From Kryptolebias marmoratus (lineage: Eukaryota > Chordata > Actinopteri > Cyprinodontiformes > Rivulidae): a stretch of DNA of 64,000 nt. Position 1 is the first letter of the stretch. Every line of letters starts with the position of its first letter. The notes under the pieces are model-generated. The model ran no database searches, was not told the origin of the DNA, and saw only the letters and a program-made list of their open reading frames with translations. Shown one piece after another: positions 1-11,399 of the stretch. The stretch is taken from assembly GCF_001649575.2 (NCBI RefSeq), contig NC_051436.1, positions 11,765,394 through 11,829,393 of the forward strand. The letters are read 5' to 3'. A program made the translations under genes and the position numbers.

Positions 1-280
1 CAGTGAAGCTAAATAATCGTTAAAAGTTCCATTTAGATGCACATAGACCCAAAACAAGTGTAACCCAAACATAAGCCTGACTTTGGGTTCTATAACAGTG
101 TGACAGCCTTTTCACCCAGCACATTGCCCAGAGTAAAATATACCTGATTTTTTACATTTTTGAAACCACTTATAATAATTATGTTTCTTATGCCGACATA
201 CAATATTTTAGGAAACACTCCATGTATCACTGGTTCTGCTTAAGCCCGGGCATTTTAAATCTGCAAACAAACACTTGTTT

Positions 281-282
<2 letters not shown>
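1..282. other. unique AT-rich sequence, nothing recognised
   Basis: No repeat family, open frame or RNA gene could be recognised on either strand. Confidence 0.4.

Positions 283-348
<66 letters not shown>
283..348. repeat. (AT)n microsatellite
   Basis: An uninterrupted AT dinucleotide run of about 66 bases. Such tracts are length-unstable, so the assembled length may not be exact. Confidence 0.97.
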
Positions 349-351
<3 letters not shown>

Positions 352-1299
352 AAAAGATGTCTCACATTTTTAAAATTTTTGTTGGAACAGATCAAGCCTA
401 ACAAACAATTGATAGATTTCTGATACATAAAATGTTGTTTAATGTGATAAAGCCATCAAAGAGGAAGTGACATCATGTCTGCTTTTGTTTCATGTATTGA
501 CAGCAAATCTGGAGTAAAGTGGTACCATACTTGTCCATAATTTTCAGTAGAACCCCCCCCATAACTTTACAACTGGATGCCATTATAAACAGAAAACAAA
601 TAAACGATGGCATTTTTCCCCTTGTTTACTTGTTTCTGTTATTGCCTGCAGCCATGATTTTACCATAAATAGATTAAAATGCCCCCAACTGTTTGGACCC
701 CTGGTAGTTCTATGCAGCTTTTTTATTTTTCATATTTGATACCATAAAAACTTGTTTTACATGATCAAAAATATGTGGCTTCCAAAGTTGTTTATTCAAA
801 TGATCAGCAGGGTAATTAAATTGTATGTGATTTCTGAGATAACTTCTCATGATAGTTATGTGAATAAATTGTCCGAAGTGAATATTCAACATAAACCAAA
901 CAGCAGTTTAATCTTACTTTTGTTGTTGTTGTTGATTGGCTGCTCCCTTCTACAGGAGTCGCCACATCAAGCAAACTCACACAGATGATTTGATTGCTTT
1001 ACACCAGATGCCCTTTCTGAAGCAAACTGGGCTCAAACCTGCACACTCAATGTTGAGAGGCTGCTGCAGCACTGACCGCCAAGCTACCTCAGCTTCAGTG
1101 AGTGTAAAGTTTTCACTTTTTCGTGCATCTGTAAAAAACAAACAAAAATAAAATAAAAATGAGAGTCTCTTATTGAACAATCTGTCGGTAGTGTTTATAT
1201 TAAAGAGAGCACCATTGTCAACACACTTGTATTCTCTCACTTTCCTTTTGCACATCTGTGCATCGAAAATAAAAAAAAATCAAAAATGCATAATATAAA
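349..1299. other. unique sequence, nothing recognised
   Basis: AT-rich sequence with only short spurious frames on both strands. No domain, repeat family or splice-bounded exon was recognised. Confidence 0.4.
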
Positions 1300-1432
1300 T
1301 TAAAAGGCCCTGTGATGGACTTATGACCTGTCCAGGGTGTCCCCCGCCTCTCCCACACTAACCGCAGATGATAGACACCAACTCCCCCGCCATCCTGCAC
1401 AGTAAAGCGGGTAAAAAAAATGAATGGATAAA
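1300..1432 (+). repeat. fish SINE-like repeat, 3' portion
   Basis: The copy contains the 'cctgtgatggac', 'gacctgtccagggtgtcccc' and 'gatagacaccaactcccccg' blocks and ends in an ATGAATGGATAAA tail. The same blocks recur at about 2.8, 8.0, 17.2, 53.9 and 62.6 kb. The family is very common in fish genomes; I leave its class open (tRNA-type SINE or LINE-derived). This copy lacks the 5' half. Confidence 0.8.
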
Positions 1433-1437
1433 TTTAA

Positions 1438-1760
1438 AGCCTGGCATTCATCAAAGGAATGCGTATCGTCCGCTGCCTTTCATGTCTGTGTTATAAGGCA
1501 ATTATAAAATAATTTTATGCTGAGAAATGTCAACGTTATAGTTGTTTTGGTCTAATCCTGAAAATAACATTTGGAGCGATCTCCGGCAATATTGAAAGAT
1601 CTCCTGCTCAGGGATTTGCTGCGTTGACTCCCAGCTATTCGGACTGCATCAAATTTCATCTTAATATTTGAGTTATAGCCTGTTTTGTGTTGGCCAAGGT
1701 CAATTATCTGTTGTGGATGCCTTAAATATGCAAAAGTTATATTGTCTGACTTAAATACCA
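1438..1760 (-). repeat. ~300-bp dispersed repeat family, single unit
   Basis: The copy begins with the family's terminal block (AAAGGAATGCGTATCG, then CTGCCTTTC). It continues through the AAATTTCATCTTAATATTTGAG stretch, which is the reverse complement of the 'atattgagctaaaattt' core seen at 41.2 kb. It is divergent and incomplete. Confidence 0.65.
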
Positions 1761-2785
1761 TGCATGTTGTCAACATTTAAAATAGCTTTCCAGCTTTGTC
1801 ATCTGGCCACACTTAGAGGTTCAGTTGTTTCTTGTTTGGACACGGTTGTGCGGAAAGTGATTTTTAGAAGCTTTAACATTACCCAACTAACCAACCAACC
1901 AAAAATAAAACAAAACAAAACAATCAATCCATTCATAAAAGAATTTCAAACTTTATAGAGTTTTCTTTCCTGACCTTCTCTCCATGCAGCTGTTTACCCT
2001 AATTAGACAATGTGTCAAACTCATAACAGCAAAGACACCATAATTAACTTGTCTGATACACGCCACATATATAGCATCTCAAGTACCACGGTAGAGTAGT
2101 TTGTGTCTAATTGAAGACCTTAAAAGCAGCTGTAGCCCATAATCATAGAATGATGAGAACTAAAGCTGAAGTTGCTATCCAAACAGCAGTAAACGAAAAT
2201 ACATTTCCTCAACATAATCACACATCTCTCAAGCTTTTCATCCAACCACTTTATCTACTTTACCTGTTTGTTAGTTTTTTTTTTTTCCCACAATACCTCC
2301 CTACTAAAAATTAAGCTCTCTGTAGTATTTAAATCTTCCGTTGCTACTTTTGTCAAGATTAAGATAAAGTCTGTTGCTCATTTTCCTTGCTGCTTTCTTC
2401 TACCTAGCATTGGAATAAAAAGATACTATTTCATTCACTTGGTGATTCAGAGTAACATCAGGACACATTGCACAAAACTTTCCCAATCCAACAGTAAACA
2501 CATCAAGTCTTCAACATTTCTGGCTTTTGTGAGGCTACAGTGTCACAGCAGCACTTTAGCAATATGGTGAAATCAGCAGGCTAAAATGTTCATTAGGGCT
2601 ATTATAAAAAGCAAAAGTTAAACATGTTATGTGGCTAACTTTTAATGTTTTAGCGTACTGATGTTTTCCAAGGAGCTCTATACACTGCTGGTGATGTAGG
2701 TGCTATAGTTATGTGATTATTTGTAAAGCACAAAGAGGAAAGTGAAAGGTGGGCCAGAGGAAAGGTAACGAATTTATGAAAGTTA
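1761..2785. other. unique sequence, nothing recognised
   Basis: AT-rich, with a T-run near 2275-2287. Open frames here are short and show no codon structure or known domain. Confidence 0.4.
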
Positions 2786-2789
2786 TTTA

Positions 2790-3010
2790 TGTATTTATTT
2801 TTCATACCGCCTTTGCTCTGTCCAGGGTTGCAGGACGGATGGAGCATGTCCCAGCTGTTATCAGGCTTAAGGTGGAGAAGATCTTGCATACATTCATAAA
2901 AGCAGTACATCACAAGGCCAACACACACACATAAAAAGAGAAACAACTACACACAACCGCACTCACTCCTACAGTTAGGTTTAGGCTTACAATTTAACCT
3001 AACATGGATG
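2790..3010 (-). repeat. divergent fish SINE-like repeat
   Basis: Blocks equivalent to 'tgtccagggtt', 'gagcatgtcccagctgttatcaggc' and the terminal 'ttaggtttaggcttacaatttaacctaacatg' match the reverse orientation of the family at 17.2 and 62.6 kb. The copy is heavily mutated. Confidence 0.6.
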
Positions 3011-4478
3011 GTTTTGGACTGTAGGAGAAAAACAAAAGGTCTGCAATATTAGACCTTATTTCATTAGACAATTTATCTGAAAAAAAAAAAACTAATTTGG
3101 AAGAAAAAGATAATCAAAAAAATTAGTGAAGACACTAGTTTTTATACCAATACTGGATACCCAAGTTTGTCAGTTGTGTGTCATCAAGACTGTTTATTCT
3201 GCCTTTATGAACAGTAATTTGATGTGTATTGTGTATAGCTACATGTATTAAGCATAGCCTTAGAACACATAGTTGGTTGTGTAGATGTTGTTCTCAGGCA
3301 AAGGCTAGGGACTGCACTGCACTGGAGACTGAGTTTGGAAGTTTGAGCCCACACTGTGCCTCACGCCAAACCTTCAAGTGCAGCTTGTTGGAAAACTTTG
3401 TTGAGCTCTCAGAAATGGATGCCAGGAACTTGCACTGTAGGATGGAGATTATCTGTGGTATTCAAAGGTGTGTCCATTTGGTAGCTGGGTCGAGACTAGA
3501 GTCTGATTCAGGCAGCAGGAAAACTTGCATCCAAAACAGAATTTGTTTTTGTAAAGGGAACTGAGAGACAAGTTACCCAGGCAATTAGAGGGTGGACCCA
3601 CACCAAAGACCCTAAGAGAGTGATAGAATTAAGAGAGGGAGGCCAGGAACACAAGACCTTGCCAGAAACTTTGATACCACTTATACTTCCTCCTGAAAGT
3701 CAGTGTTTATCGTCTTCCTGGAGCTTCACCAGGTGGTAGCGACTTGGGTTCAGTGTTTTTTTTTTTTTTTAAACAATGGAATAGAATGTCCTCCTGGTGT
3801 TTTGCACAGCCTATTGCTGAGCACAAAACAATTTTAATGGTTTTAGAACAATCTCCCACTTTTAACAGGAATCGCACAATGTCACAATAAACTAACTAAG
3901 AAAGCTTGCAGTACGACATCAAGAATAAACACAAATCACGTGATTCTCTGACATAAGCTGCACACATTCTACACAGCACATACTTAGGTTTATGAATTAA
4001 AGAACATATTGATTTGCCTCAAAACGTCACCTTAATTCAATATTGGTCACAATTTAGGTTTCCCAACTTTTCTTGCTCTGGACTGAAATGACTGGAAATT
4101 ACACACACTGTTGGGAAGGTATGAATAAACCTGCTATTGTTGTACAAAGTTTTTAAAAATATTTTGACTGTAATGGAACAACATGTACACCTGTCTCAGA
4201 TAAATTGATTTTTGCTTCACGAGGCTTGGCTTAGCAACATTTTTGGATAAAAAATCCCCTGTTTCCCTCTGGATAAACATGACTGAAAAGAATAATCTGA
4301 ATATTAACAAATTAAAGCCTTATAACTTGTGATCCAGATGGATTTTATTCATTTATTCCGTCTAATTTGTTGTGCTATGCTCAGCAGGTAATGAGAAAAA
4401 AATTGCTTTGTAAAAAGCAGAAGTGTCTGCACAGAATCCTACTTTTTTATGAATTAAGACAAAGAACCAACTGACCTA
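3011..4478. other. unique sequence, nothing recognised
   Basis: Contains a T-run near 3757-3770 and a 111-codon open frame at 3229-3564 with no recognisable domain. I could not assign it to a repeat or a gene. Confidence 0.4.
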
Positions 4479-4897
4479 TGCCTTGTCCACACAGAAACAC
4501 AGTTTTTCCAAAACAATATTTTTCTTTGTTGGTACTACTTGACACTATTTGTATAAATGACTTCATCTCCATAAAACACTGAAAACATCCCTAAATCCTG
4601 TAGTATCTATGCCAAGCATGTATGCGGCATTGTAACACTGCCACAAAAATACACTGAAAACAGGAAACAAGGTACAGAGCATGCTGGGCGTCAAATGTAA
4701 ATTGAACAAGAACACAATGCTGTTGGGTCAAAGGTAAACTGGTGGCACTATGACATCATTGTTTTCAAAATGTTGCGTGTTAGTCATCGACACTAAAATG
4801 TAAGAGGAGCATTTCAAGAATTTTTCATTGTGTTTTGTATGTAAAGGCAAAAAGCTTTTGAGCATTCACAAAAAAAATTCCAGTTTGGACACAACCC
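4479..4897. mobile_element. hAT-like non-autonomous DNA transposon (MITE)
   Basis: The left end reads TGCCTTGTCCACACAGAAAC and the right end is its imperfect inverse (TTCCAGTTTGGACACAACC), about 420 bp apart with no coding content. Interior phrases such as 'ctgttgggtcaaaggtaaactggtggcactatgac' recall a common fish MITE. The superfamily is tentative because no clear target-site duplication was seen. Confidence 0.6.
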
Positions 4898-5969
4898 TCA
4901 TGGATCCTTGCAGAGGTATTGTATTGTCACTGTATCTCCCATATAAAGTATGCTTTTTGTGAAGCACCAACAAACACCATCAACTATCACTAAGGTGTCC
5001 ATTTGCTTTTTAATCAACTTGCTAGGATGTTAAGCAGATCCACAAATTTCTTTGGTTTGGTCAAATCTTGCTTATCATTCTATGTACTGATGTATAGAAA
5101 AACACATTTTTGTCAAGTCTTTAAGATCACTAAGCTATGTCTCAGACTTTGATGAGAAAAAGACTTCTCAAAACGTTTGTCCTGCCATTCTGTCTGAAAT
5201 CTGACTAAGAAGTACCCAAACTAAGAAAAGCAATGTGAATGAGGCAAATCAAAGGTGGGGAAGAACATGTGTGTTCTCCTAAGCTGTAATCCGTTGTCCT
5301 ATGGTGAGACTATGTGAGCTTGGAGCCCACCGGCTCAAACATCGTCAAGGGAAATTAAGGCTCGCCAAACAGATTAGATGTCACTGTGCTAAAAATGCTA
5401 TTTTTCATTTTTGCCCACCAGTAATCTCAAAGGGCCAAGAAGGAATCTTTAAAGAAGGAAGAAAAAATATGAACAAGTGTGAGAAGTGAGTCACAGAGGA
5501 GGGATTGTGTGTCCTCAGAGTCTTAGGTGGGCTGAATTACAAAAACTATACTTGTTCCTCACTCAAGGATGGCTGCCATGGCTGTGTGTGTGTGTTGAGG
5601 GGGCACACAGTTTTTAGCTTATAACTTGAGTGTAAAATACAGTGTAGGATGTATGTGTGTGGGGGAGATGAGCTTTATCAGAATGGATGGACAACACACA
5701 CTGTCCAGCCAGATTATTGGGGAATCAGAGGAAATATGGCTCACCATAGATAAGCCTCACTTTCACTTGGCTCTGACAACTATTAGTCCTGGCATCCTGG
5801 TTGGCTGTCCTGTGTCATCACGCTGTGATGGAAAAGAGGGGCTCTTCTGGCCTCGGAGAATAGATGCATATTGATTTGTCCTGTTTTATATATGGTGCCT
5901 TAACAGAGGGGCTTCCTGGGCTCTTTAGCTGAGCTGGAGACTGTGGCAAGTAAATCTAAAAAAAAAACA
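4898..5969. other. unique sequence, nothing recognised
   Basis: Non-repetitive sequence with short TG-rich stretches near 5582 and 5650. No convincing exon or RNA gene was seen. Confidence 0.4.
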
Positions 5970-7000
5970 TTGGAACTAGTATTCCTTGGAGGAATGCATA
6001 TTGCCTGCCGCATTGAGTTCCAAAGTTTAAATAAAGATCTTGTGTATTCTGTAAGTCCTCCGAGAATATGATGAAGAGGAAGATCTCAGCTAATTCAACA
6101 CAATTTTTTAGCTCAATATCCGGAAAATTAAGTTATATTGAGTTATAGCTATTCTTGTTAGTACGTTTTTTTTTTTAATTATTGATTAGCTGTGGCAACC
6201 ATCTTGAATCAGTTTCACTTCAAATGTTAATCAGATGTAGATGTTCACTCAATGATTACTTTCTGATATTTTCAATAAAATCCATCAACTGGTTCACAAG
6301 ATATTTTGCTAACAAACAAATAGAGTTAATGCCAAAGTTTGTAACAAATTTCTTGTGCGATCTGTTAGTGTTTTAAAATATATGATGGGGATGATTCTTA
6401 GCAACTACTACACCAAATTTTAGCTCCATATCTATAAAACTGATTAAGGTTATTATGATCATTTTTGTGTTTGTTAAAGTTGATGTTAAAGCTGTAGTGA
6501 TTATCTTGAATGGTGTTGACTTCCATACCTAATGACCTGTAGAGATCCATCAAATTATTACTTTCTGAAATTTACTAAATTTTATTTAACATTTGTCCAG
6601 TGGTTTATGAGATATTTTGCTAACAGACAGGCAAAGATGATTCCTACAGTTATTGTTAAAGTTTTAAACAAAGATCTCCCATGATTTGTCAGAGCTCAAA
6701 CAATATGATGTAAATCAGTCTCAGCTACTAGCACATCAAATTTTGCCTGAATATCTGTAAATTTAACTGCGCTATAGGCATTTTTTTTTTTGCTAAGTTC
6801 AGTTAGCTGTAGCAGCCATCTTGAATCAGGTTGACTCTAAAGTGTAATAAGTTGTAGAAGTAGATCCAGTGATTATTTTCTGAGAGTTTCATTAAAAGCC
6901 TTCCTGTATTTCAGGAGATATTCTGCTAACAAACACAAATGCATGTGCATTTGCCAACTTAGGCAATTACATGATTGCCCATCTTTTATGATGGCCAGTG
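5970..7000 (-). repeat. ~300-bp dispersed repeat family, three tandem units
   Basis: The phrase 'gatattttgctaac' (reverse complement of 'gttagcaaaatatc') recurs at about 6308, 6619 and 6925, a period of 306-311 bp. Each unit also carries the antisense of 'caagatggctgccacagct', 'ttttgagctaaaatt' and 'gtagtagctgagaatcat'. The cluster opens with the family end block (TCCTTGGAGGAATGCATATTGCC) at 5980. Units are 10-20% or more diverged by eye. Confidence 0.85.
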
Positions 7001-7369
7001 ATAGAAATCTAAAGTGTGGGCCATGAAATAAATTCATGTTACTGTTTGTATAACAGACCGAGTAGTGAGGACATGCCTATGATTTGTTAAATCGCAATAA
7101 AAAACCCATTCTTTATGTTATTTGTTGCCTTGTAAAGCAGTTAGTGATGTGTTTTGCAACGCTCTATAAACAAGCCTGACCTTGGTTGTGACTGCGTTTT
7201 TGTTTTCCACCCTGCTGGGGTGTTCCATTATGTTTCATGATGAATTTATGCATGTACAATGTTTGACTCGCCTTAGATCCATTTATGCATTCTGGTAGGG
7301 AATAATGTCTGGCTGACCTTCATGTCAGATACGTTTGGTTGGATCATCCACCTATACTAACTGCATTGG
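7001..7369. other. unique sequence up to the assembly gap
   Basis: Nothing recognised. It may belong to the same unique block that resumes after the gap. Confidence 0.4.
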
Positions 7370-7454
7370 NNNNNNNNNNNNNNNNNNNNNNNNNNNNNNN
7401 NNNNNNNNNNNNNNNNNNNNNNNNNNNNNNNNNNNNNNNNNNNNNNNNNNNNNN
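7370..7454. other. assembly gap (85 N)
   Basis: A run of 85 N bases followed directly by a T-rich tract, which suggests a homopolymer or repeat that failed to assemble. Any open frame spanning it is meaningless. Confidence 0.99.
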
Positions 7455-7479
7455 TTTTCTTTTTTTTTTTCCTTTTTGT

Positions 7480-7770
7480 CCAAACTCCTTTCATTGCCGC
7501 TGCCACTGAAACACAGGCCAGTGAGCACATTAATCAGTCCAGAGACTACATCCATCTGTCGCATGGGCACGGCTCGCCACAAGCAGGACCCACGAGCTGT
7601 TGGCACGGCCTCCTCTTGTGTTGTCTCCCATTACTTCTGCCCATTTTAACTGTGTTACCTATCAGGTGAGCCAGTGAGGGAAAGCGACAAACTTGGAGAG
7701 ATGCTGGGTTTGCTGTCAGGGGGGGAGCTTGTTTAGCTCTCGGGGCTGGTGATGAAAGGGGGGCATTGAT
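7480..7770. promoter_or_regulatory. unique GC-richer block, candidate conserved non-coding element
   Basis: The block is less AT-rich than its surroundings, repeat-free, and has no sustained open frame with a domain. These are only suggestive properties; conservation was not tested. Confidence 0.25.
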
Positions 7771-8019
7771 GCATGTACACTGTTATGCAAAATCAATCCA
7801 AATTTCTGCATGTGTACAATCCTTTGACATTTATTCGACATGACTGCATTCAAGTTTATAAAATATAATGGTGTTATGGTCCCCATAGTACAGATTAGAT
7901 GCTCATGCGGGCATCCACATGGGTCATGTTCACATAGCTGCAATACCACAACAAAGGAAGTAACTTCCACTTTTGTTCTTGTTTTTTAGTTTTGTTTTTT
8001 TTTTTTTTTTTTTTTGTTT

Positions 8020-8203
8020 TAATCCATTCATTTTCATTACCTGCTTGTTCCTGTTCAGGGTTTTGGGGAACTGGTGCCTATCTCTAGCGGTCATTAGAGG
8101 AGATGCAGGGTACATTCTGGATGGGTCGTGCATAGAGATGTACAGCCATTCCTAAACACTCAAACTAGGGCCAAATTAGAAATGCCAATTAGCCTCACAT
8201 GGT
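8020..8203 (-). repeat. fish SINE-like repeat, antisense copy
   Basis: Starts after a long T-run (7987-8016) with 'aatccattcattttcattacctgcttgttcctgttcaggg', followed by 'gaactggtgcctatctctagc', 'ggtacattctggatgggtc' and 'ctagggccaaattagaaatgccaattagcctcacatg'. It is the antisense of the copy at 62.6 kb and abuts the Tc1 relic that follows. Confidence 0.75.
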
Positions 8204-9412
8204 TCCCCTCAAAAAATTCTCTGTACTTTGCTCCATCCATCTTTCCTTAGATTCTGACCAATTTCCCAGTCCCTGCAGATGTAAAACATACCCTAGTGGT
8301 GAGTTTGAGACAGTCATGGTGTTGTCCTTAATGGTCAAAATGTTCAGTTTTACTCATGTGACCACAGCACTTTCTTTCACATGTTTGAGAAGGAAATTCC
8401 AAATGGTCTGCCTTATATTTCCCCTGGTCACTCTTCCTTGAAGCCCAGCTCTGTGCAGCTTATAATGGTCTTATGGACAGATACTTCCATGTCTGCCCAG
8501 CTCCATCAGGGTTATCTTTGGCCTCTTGGTTGCTTCTCTGATTGGTGCCCTCTTTGTCCATGAGTTTTGGTTGACGACCATCTCTTGGCAGGTTTAGAGT
8601 GGTGACCTAATCTTTCTATTTTCTAATAATACATTTAATGGTGTTCTGTGGGATGTTCGGGGTTTAGGATGGTTTTATAACCCAACACTGATCTGTACTG
8701 CACCACAACTTTGTCTCTGACTTGTGTGGAGAGTTTCTTGGTTTTTACCCCGCCTCTTGCCTGGTGGTAGCCCTTACTAGAAGTTTTCTATTGCTGTTGA
8801 TTTTTGGAGCTGTTACAACAGCTGTTTATCATTTGACAGGTTTGTTGCAGAAAAATAAGTCTCACTGATAGTCTCTCTGAGATGTCCTCATTAGATGTAA
8901 CAGAATTGTCTTGTGTAGTGGATATCTATTCACAGTTCAACGTTAGGTCATGCCAAGTGATATGGTTTTCCAGTTATGACAAGACTGCTGGTTTTGTTAT
9001 GTCTTACTGATAAGCTTTGTTTAAATGAACACTTTCTGACAATCTGAGGTCAGACAGATGCTACTACTTGGATCTGTCTCATCCCTGGGAGGTTCTGCTT
9101 GATATTTCTTTTGTAATAAATTGCTAAAAATCAACAAGCTGTTTCATCCTGTCTCCCTTATCTTTTTGCCATTATAAGGGTTTCAGAAGGGAATGGTTAA
9201 GGGCTGCAAAGCAAAGGGGGTGAATACATTCACTACTGCTCAGTTTTATATTTTTAAAAGTTATTTAAACCATATTGTTTTTCTCCATTTGCCTTTATTA
9301 CCTTGAAGTATTTTTGTAGAATTATTACTTATGATAAATCAAATTGAAATTCATTTAAAATCCAGATTGTAGCGCAACAAAATACAAAGAAGGGGGGTCT
9401 TTTGCCAGTCAA
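8204..9412 (-). mobile_element. degenerate Tc1-like DNA transposon
   Basis: The sequence closely follows, in antisense, a Tc1-family element common in fish. It carries the complement of the transposase helix-turn-helix start (KTKKLSTQVRDKVVVQY-like reading near 8690-8760) and the 'RDGRQPKLMDKEG' region near 8560-8590. The terminus near 9360-9412 reads 'tgtagcgcaacaaaatacaaagaaggggggtcttttgcc'. Frameshifts, stops and missing 3' catalytic sequence show that it is dead. The transposase would cut and paste the element at TA sites; only fragments of its DNA-binding half remain recognisable. Confidence 0.85.
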
Positions 9413-9770
9413 AGTCAAGTTGAGTCAAATTTATTTATATAGCACTTTTCAGCAACAAGGCGGTTCAAAGTGCTTTACATCATAAAAACACAAAAATACA
9501 AAGTCATCATGAAAATACACACAATGATTAATAATAATAAAAAAAAATCATAATAATCAGCTAATTCAACTAAGGTCATAAAAACAGCATCATGCATGAA
9601 AACTCATAGATTAACATAAAAGCACACAGGCTGGAAATAACACTAATTCAGCTATCAACTAAAGTCATAAAGAAGGATAAAACAAACTAATACTAAAAAA
9701 AGCTTATTAATAAGCTGATTTAATTGAGGTAAACTAAGGAAAATTAAAATAAAATTCTGGGAAATGAAAG
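9413..9770 (-). repeat. L2-type LINE 3'-end repeat (antisense) with AT-rich tail
   Basis: Begins with 'gtcaaagtcaagttgagtc' and 'aaatttatttatatagcac', then 'ttcaaagtgctttacat'. This is the reverse complement of the 3' end of the L2 copy at 44.3 kb (gtgctttataaataaatttga). The distal part contains an imperfect duplication of 'aattcaactaaggtcataaa' near 9563 and 9650. It is probably a 5'-truncated LINE or a SINE sharing that tail. Confidence 0.65.
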
Positions 9771-11399
9771 GTTAGGTTTACCTATTCTATATCAACTGGT
9801 TACATTAAAGTTGATTTTTTTTTTTTAAGTAAAACGTAATAACAAGTTCAAGCATTTTCTACACCAAGTAATCCATGAATTGCAATGAATTTAAAAGCTT
9901 ACACAGTCTCCAAAAGCTCTCTGCCCTAATGCATGTGGAAGTAAGGGAAGTACCTTGGAACAGTCTTTTTTTCTGTGAAAGGAATAGTACATTTTACACA
10001 ACGTGGTTAAACTGGGTTGAATTGGCAGTATTTAGCTGCTTTATTACTGCATATTATTGCTTCAATCACAACAAAACCAGCTCATTTTGGTTGTTAAAAA
10101 GTTATTAAAAGCATTAAACTCAAGATAAGATAATTGCCCAACACAAACAACATCCAAACTTCACTTTTTAGAATATGAACGTATCTACCACGAAAACACT
10201 AACAACTCTATGTAGTTGTGTTTAGTCACGCAGAGAAACAGCACATATTTTTCATCCACCAAATAAACCATACGGTGCTTTGTCATCATTATTAAATATG
10301 CAAAACTGGTGGAGAAAAAGAAGTTGTTACAATAAATCACAGCTTGGGAGCTCTGGTTTTCTCTCACTACAAAAAAAATAAATAAAAAAGCACACTTTTT
10401 TAAAATCCAAAACAAACAAAAAAAGGGAGTTATTTTTTAGATACACAGTAGTTCTCAAAGTCTTTAGACCCATGACTCTGAATAATCAGCTGCATGTTGA
10501 AAGTTGTTTATCAGTATGGTTTCAATGTCACCCAGACTTTGATTAACAGCTATTTTGTAAAGTAGGAGGTGATTCCATTTTGCATGTGATGTGTGAGAAC
10601 ATAAATCATAAAATCACCGTGGCATTTTATCCACGCAAATTAATTCTTCCTTACCGCATATTTTCCCCTCAGGGCAGTCACTGCATTGTTCCATTATGAT
10701 CAAATCCTGATGAATATAAATAATTCTGTTTTCTATTTACACACTGCTCTGCTTGGCATTTGAGGGTTATGAAGTAAACTGTTTCTCCTTTATTGTACAG
10801 CTACACCTCTCTGCCTGTGTTTACCATTTATCATTAGATTGTAGCTAACAGTTTACAACCTGTGATAAGATGTATATTAATTATACATGTTCAAGTCTCT
10901 GATTTTACAAGGATTCCTTTTCATATATGTGATTGTCATAAGACGGCATCTGAATGATAAAAAGGAAAACATTCACCATGTGAATCACAATTACAGCCAA
11001 TAGTTATTCATGGAAAACATTCAACTTTCGTAGTCCTTACATGTAGGAATATATTTGCTTAAAGGTCACACATTTATCATAAATGTAATGCAACAAAATT
11101 TCCCTCTTTAAACAATAGTTCAGACCTTTTGAAGTGGGGTTCTGTGGTTATGAACAATTAATATCTTACTCGTTGTAAATAGCTCTTTGAATGGTCTCAG
11201 TTAAAAGAAACTAAGTTTATTTCTGACCATACCTGTGAGTGTAGACTAGGGTAATCATGCATTCTGCCCAGAACAGGCATGTTCCTATCACTTTTTCCTG
11301 TGGGTGAAACCATGGCCTACAAGTTCTGTGTCTTACACTTCCTTATGCTACATTACTTAATGATCCAGGAGTTTCAACTTTGTGCAATCTCTTTTGAGC
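9771..11399. other. unique AT-rich sequence; candidate conserved block at 10550-10900
   Basis: No repeat family recognised. The stretch 10550-10900 is non-repetitive with balanced composition and several TAAT cores, so it could be regulatory. No exon was found. Confidence 0.3.

Noticed and set aside
3229..3564. 111-codon open frame, plus strand
   Set aside because: No recognisable domain or splice context; cysteine content looks like chance in unique DNA.
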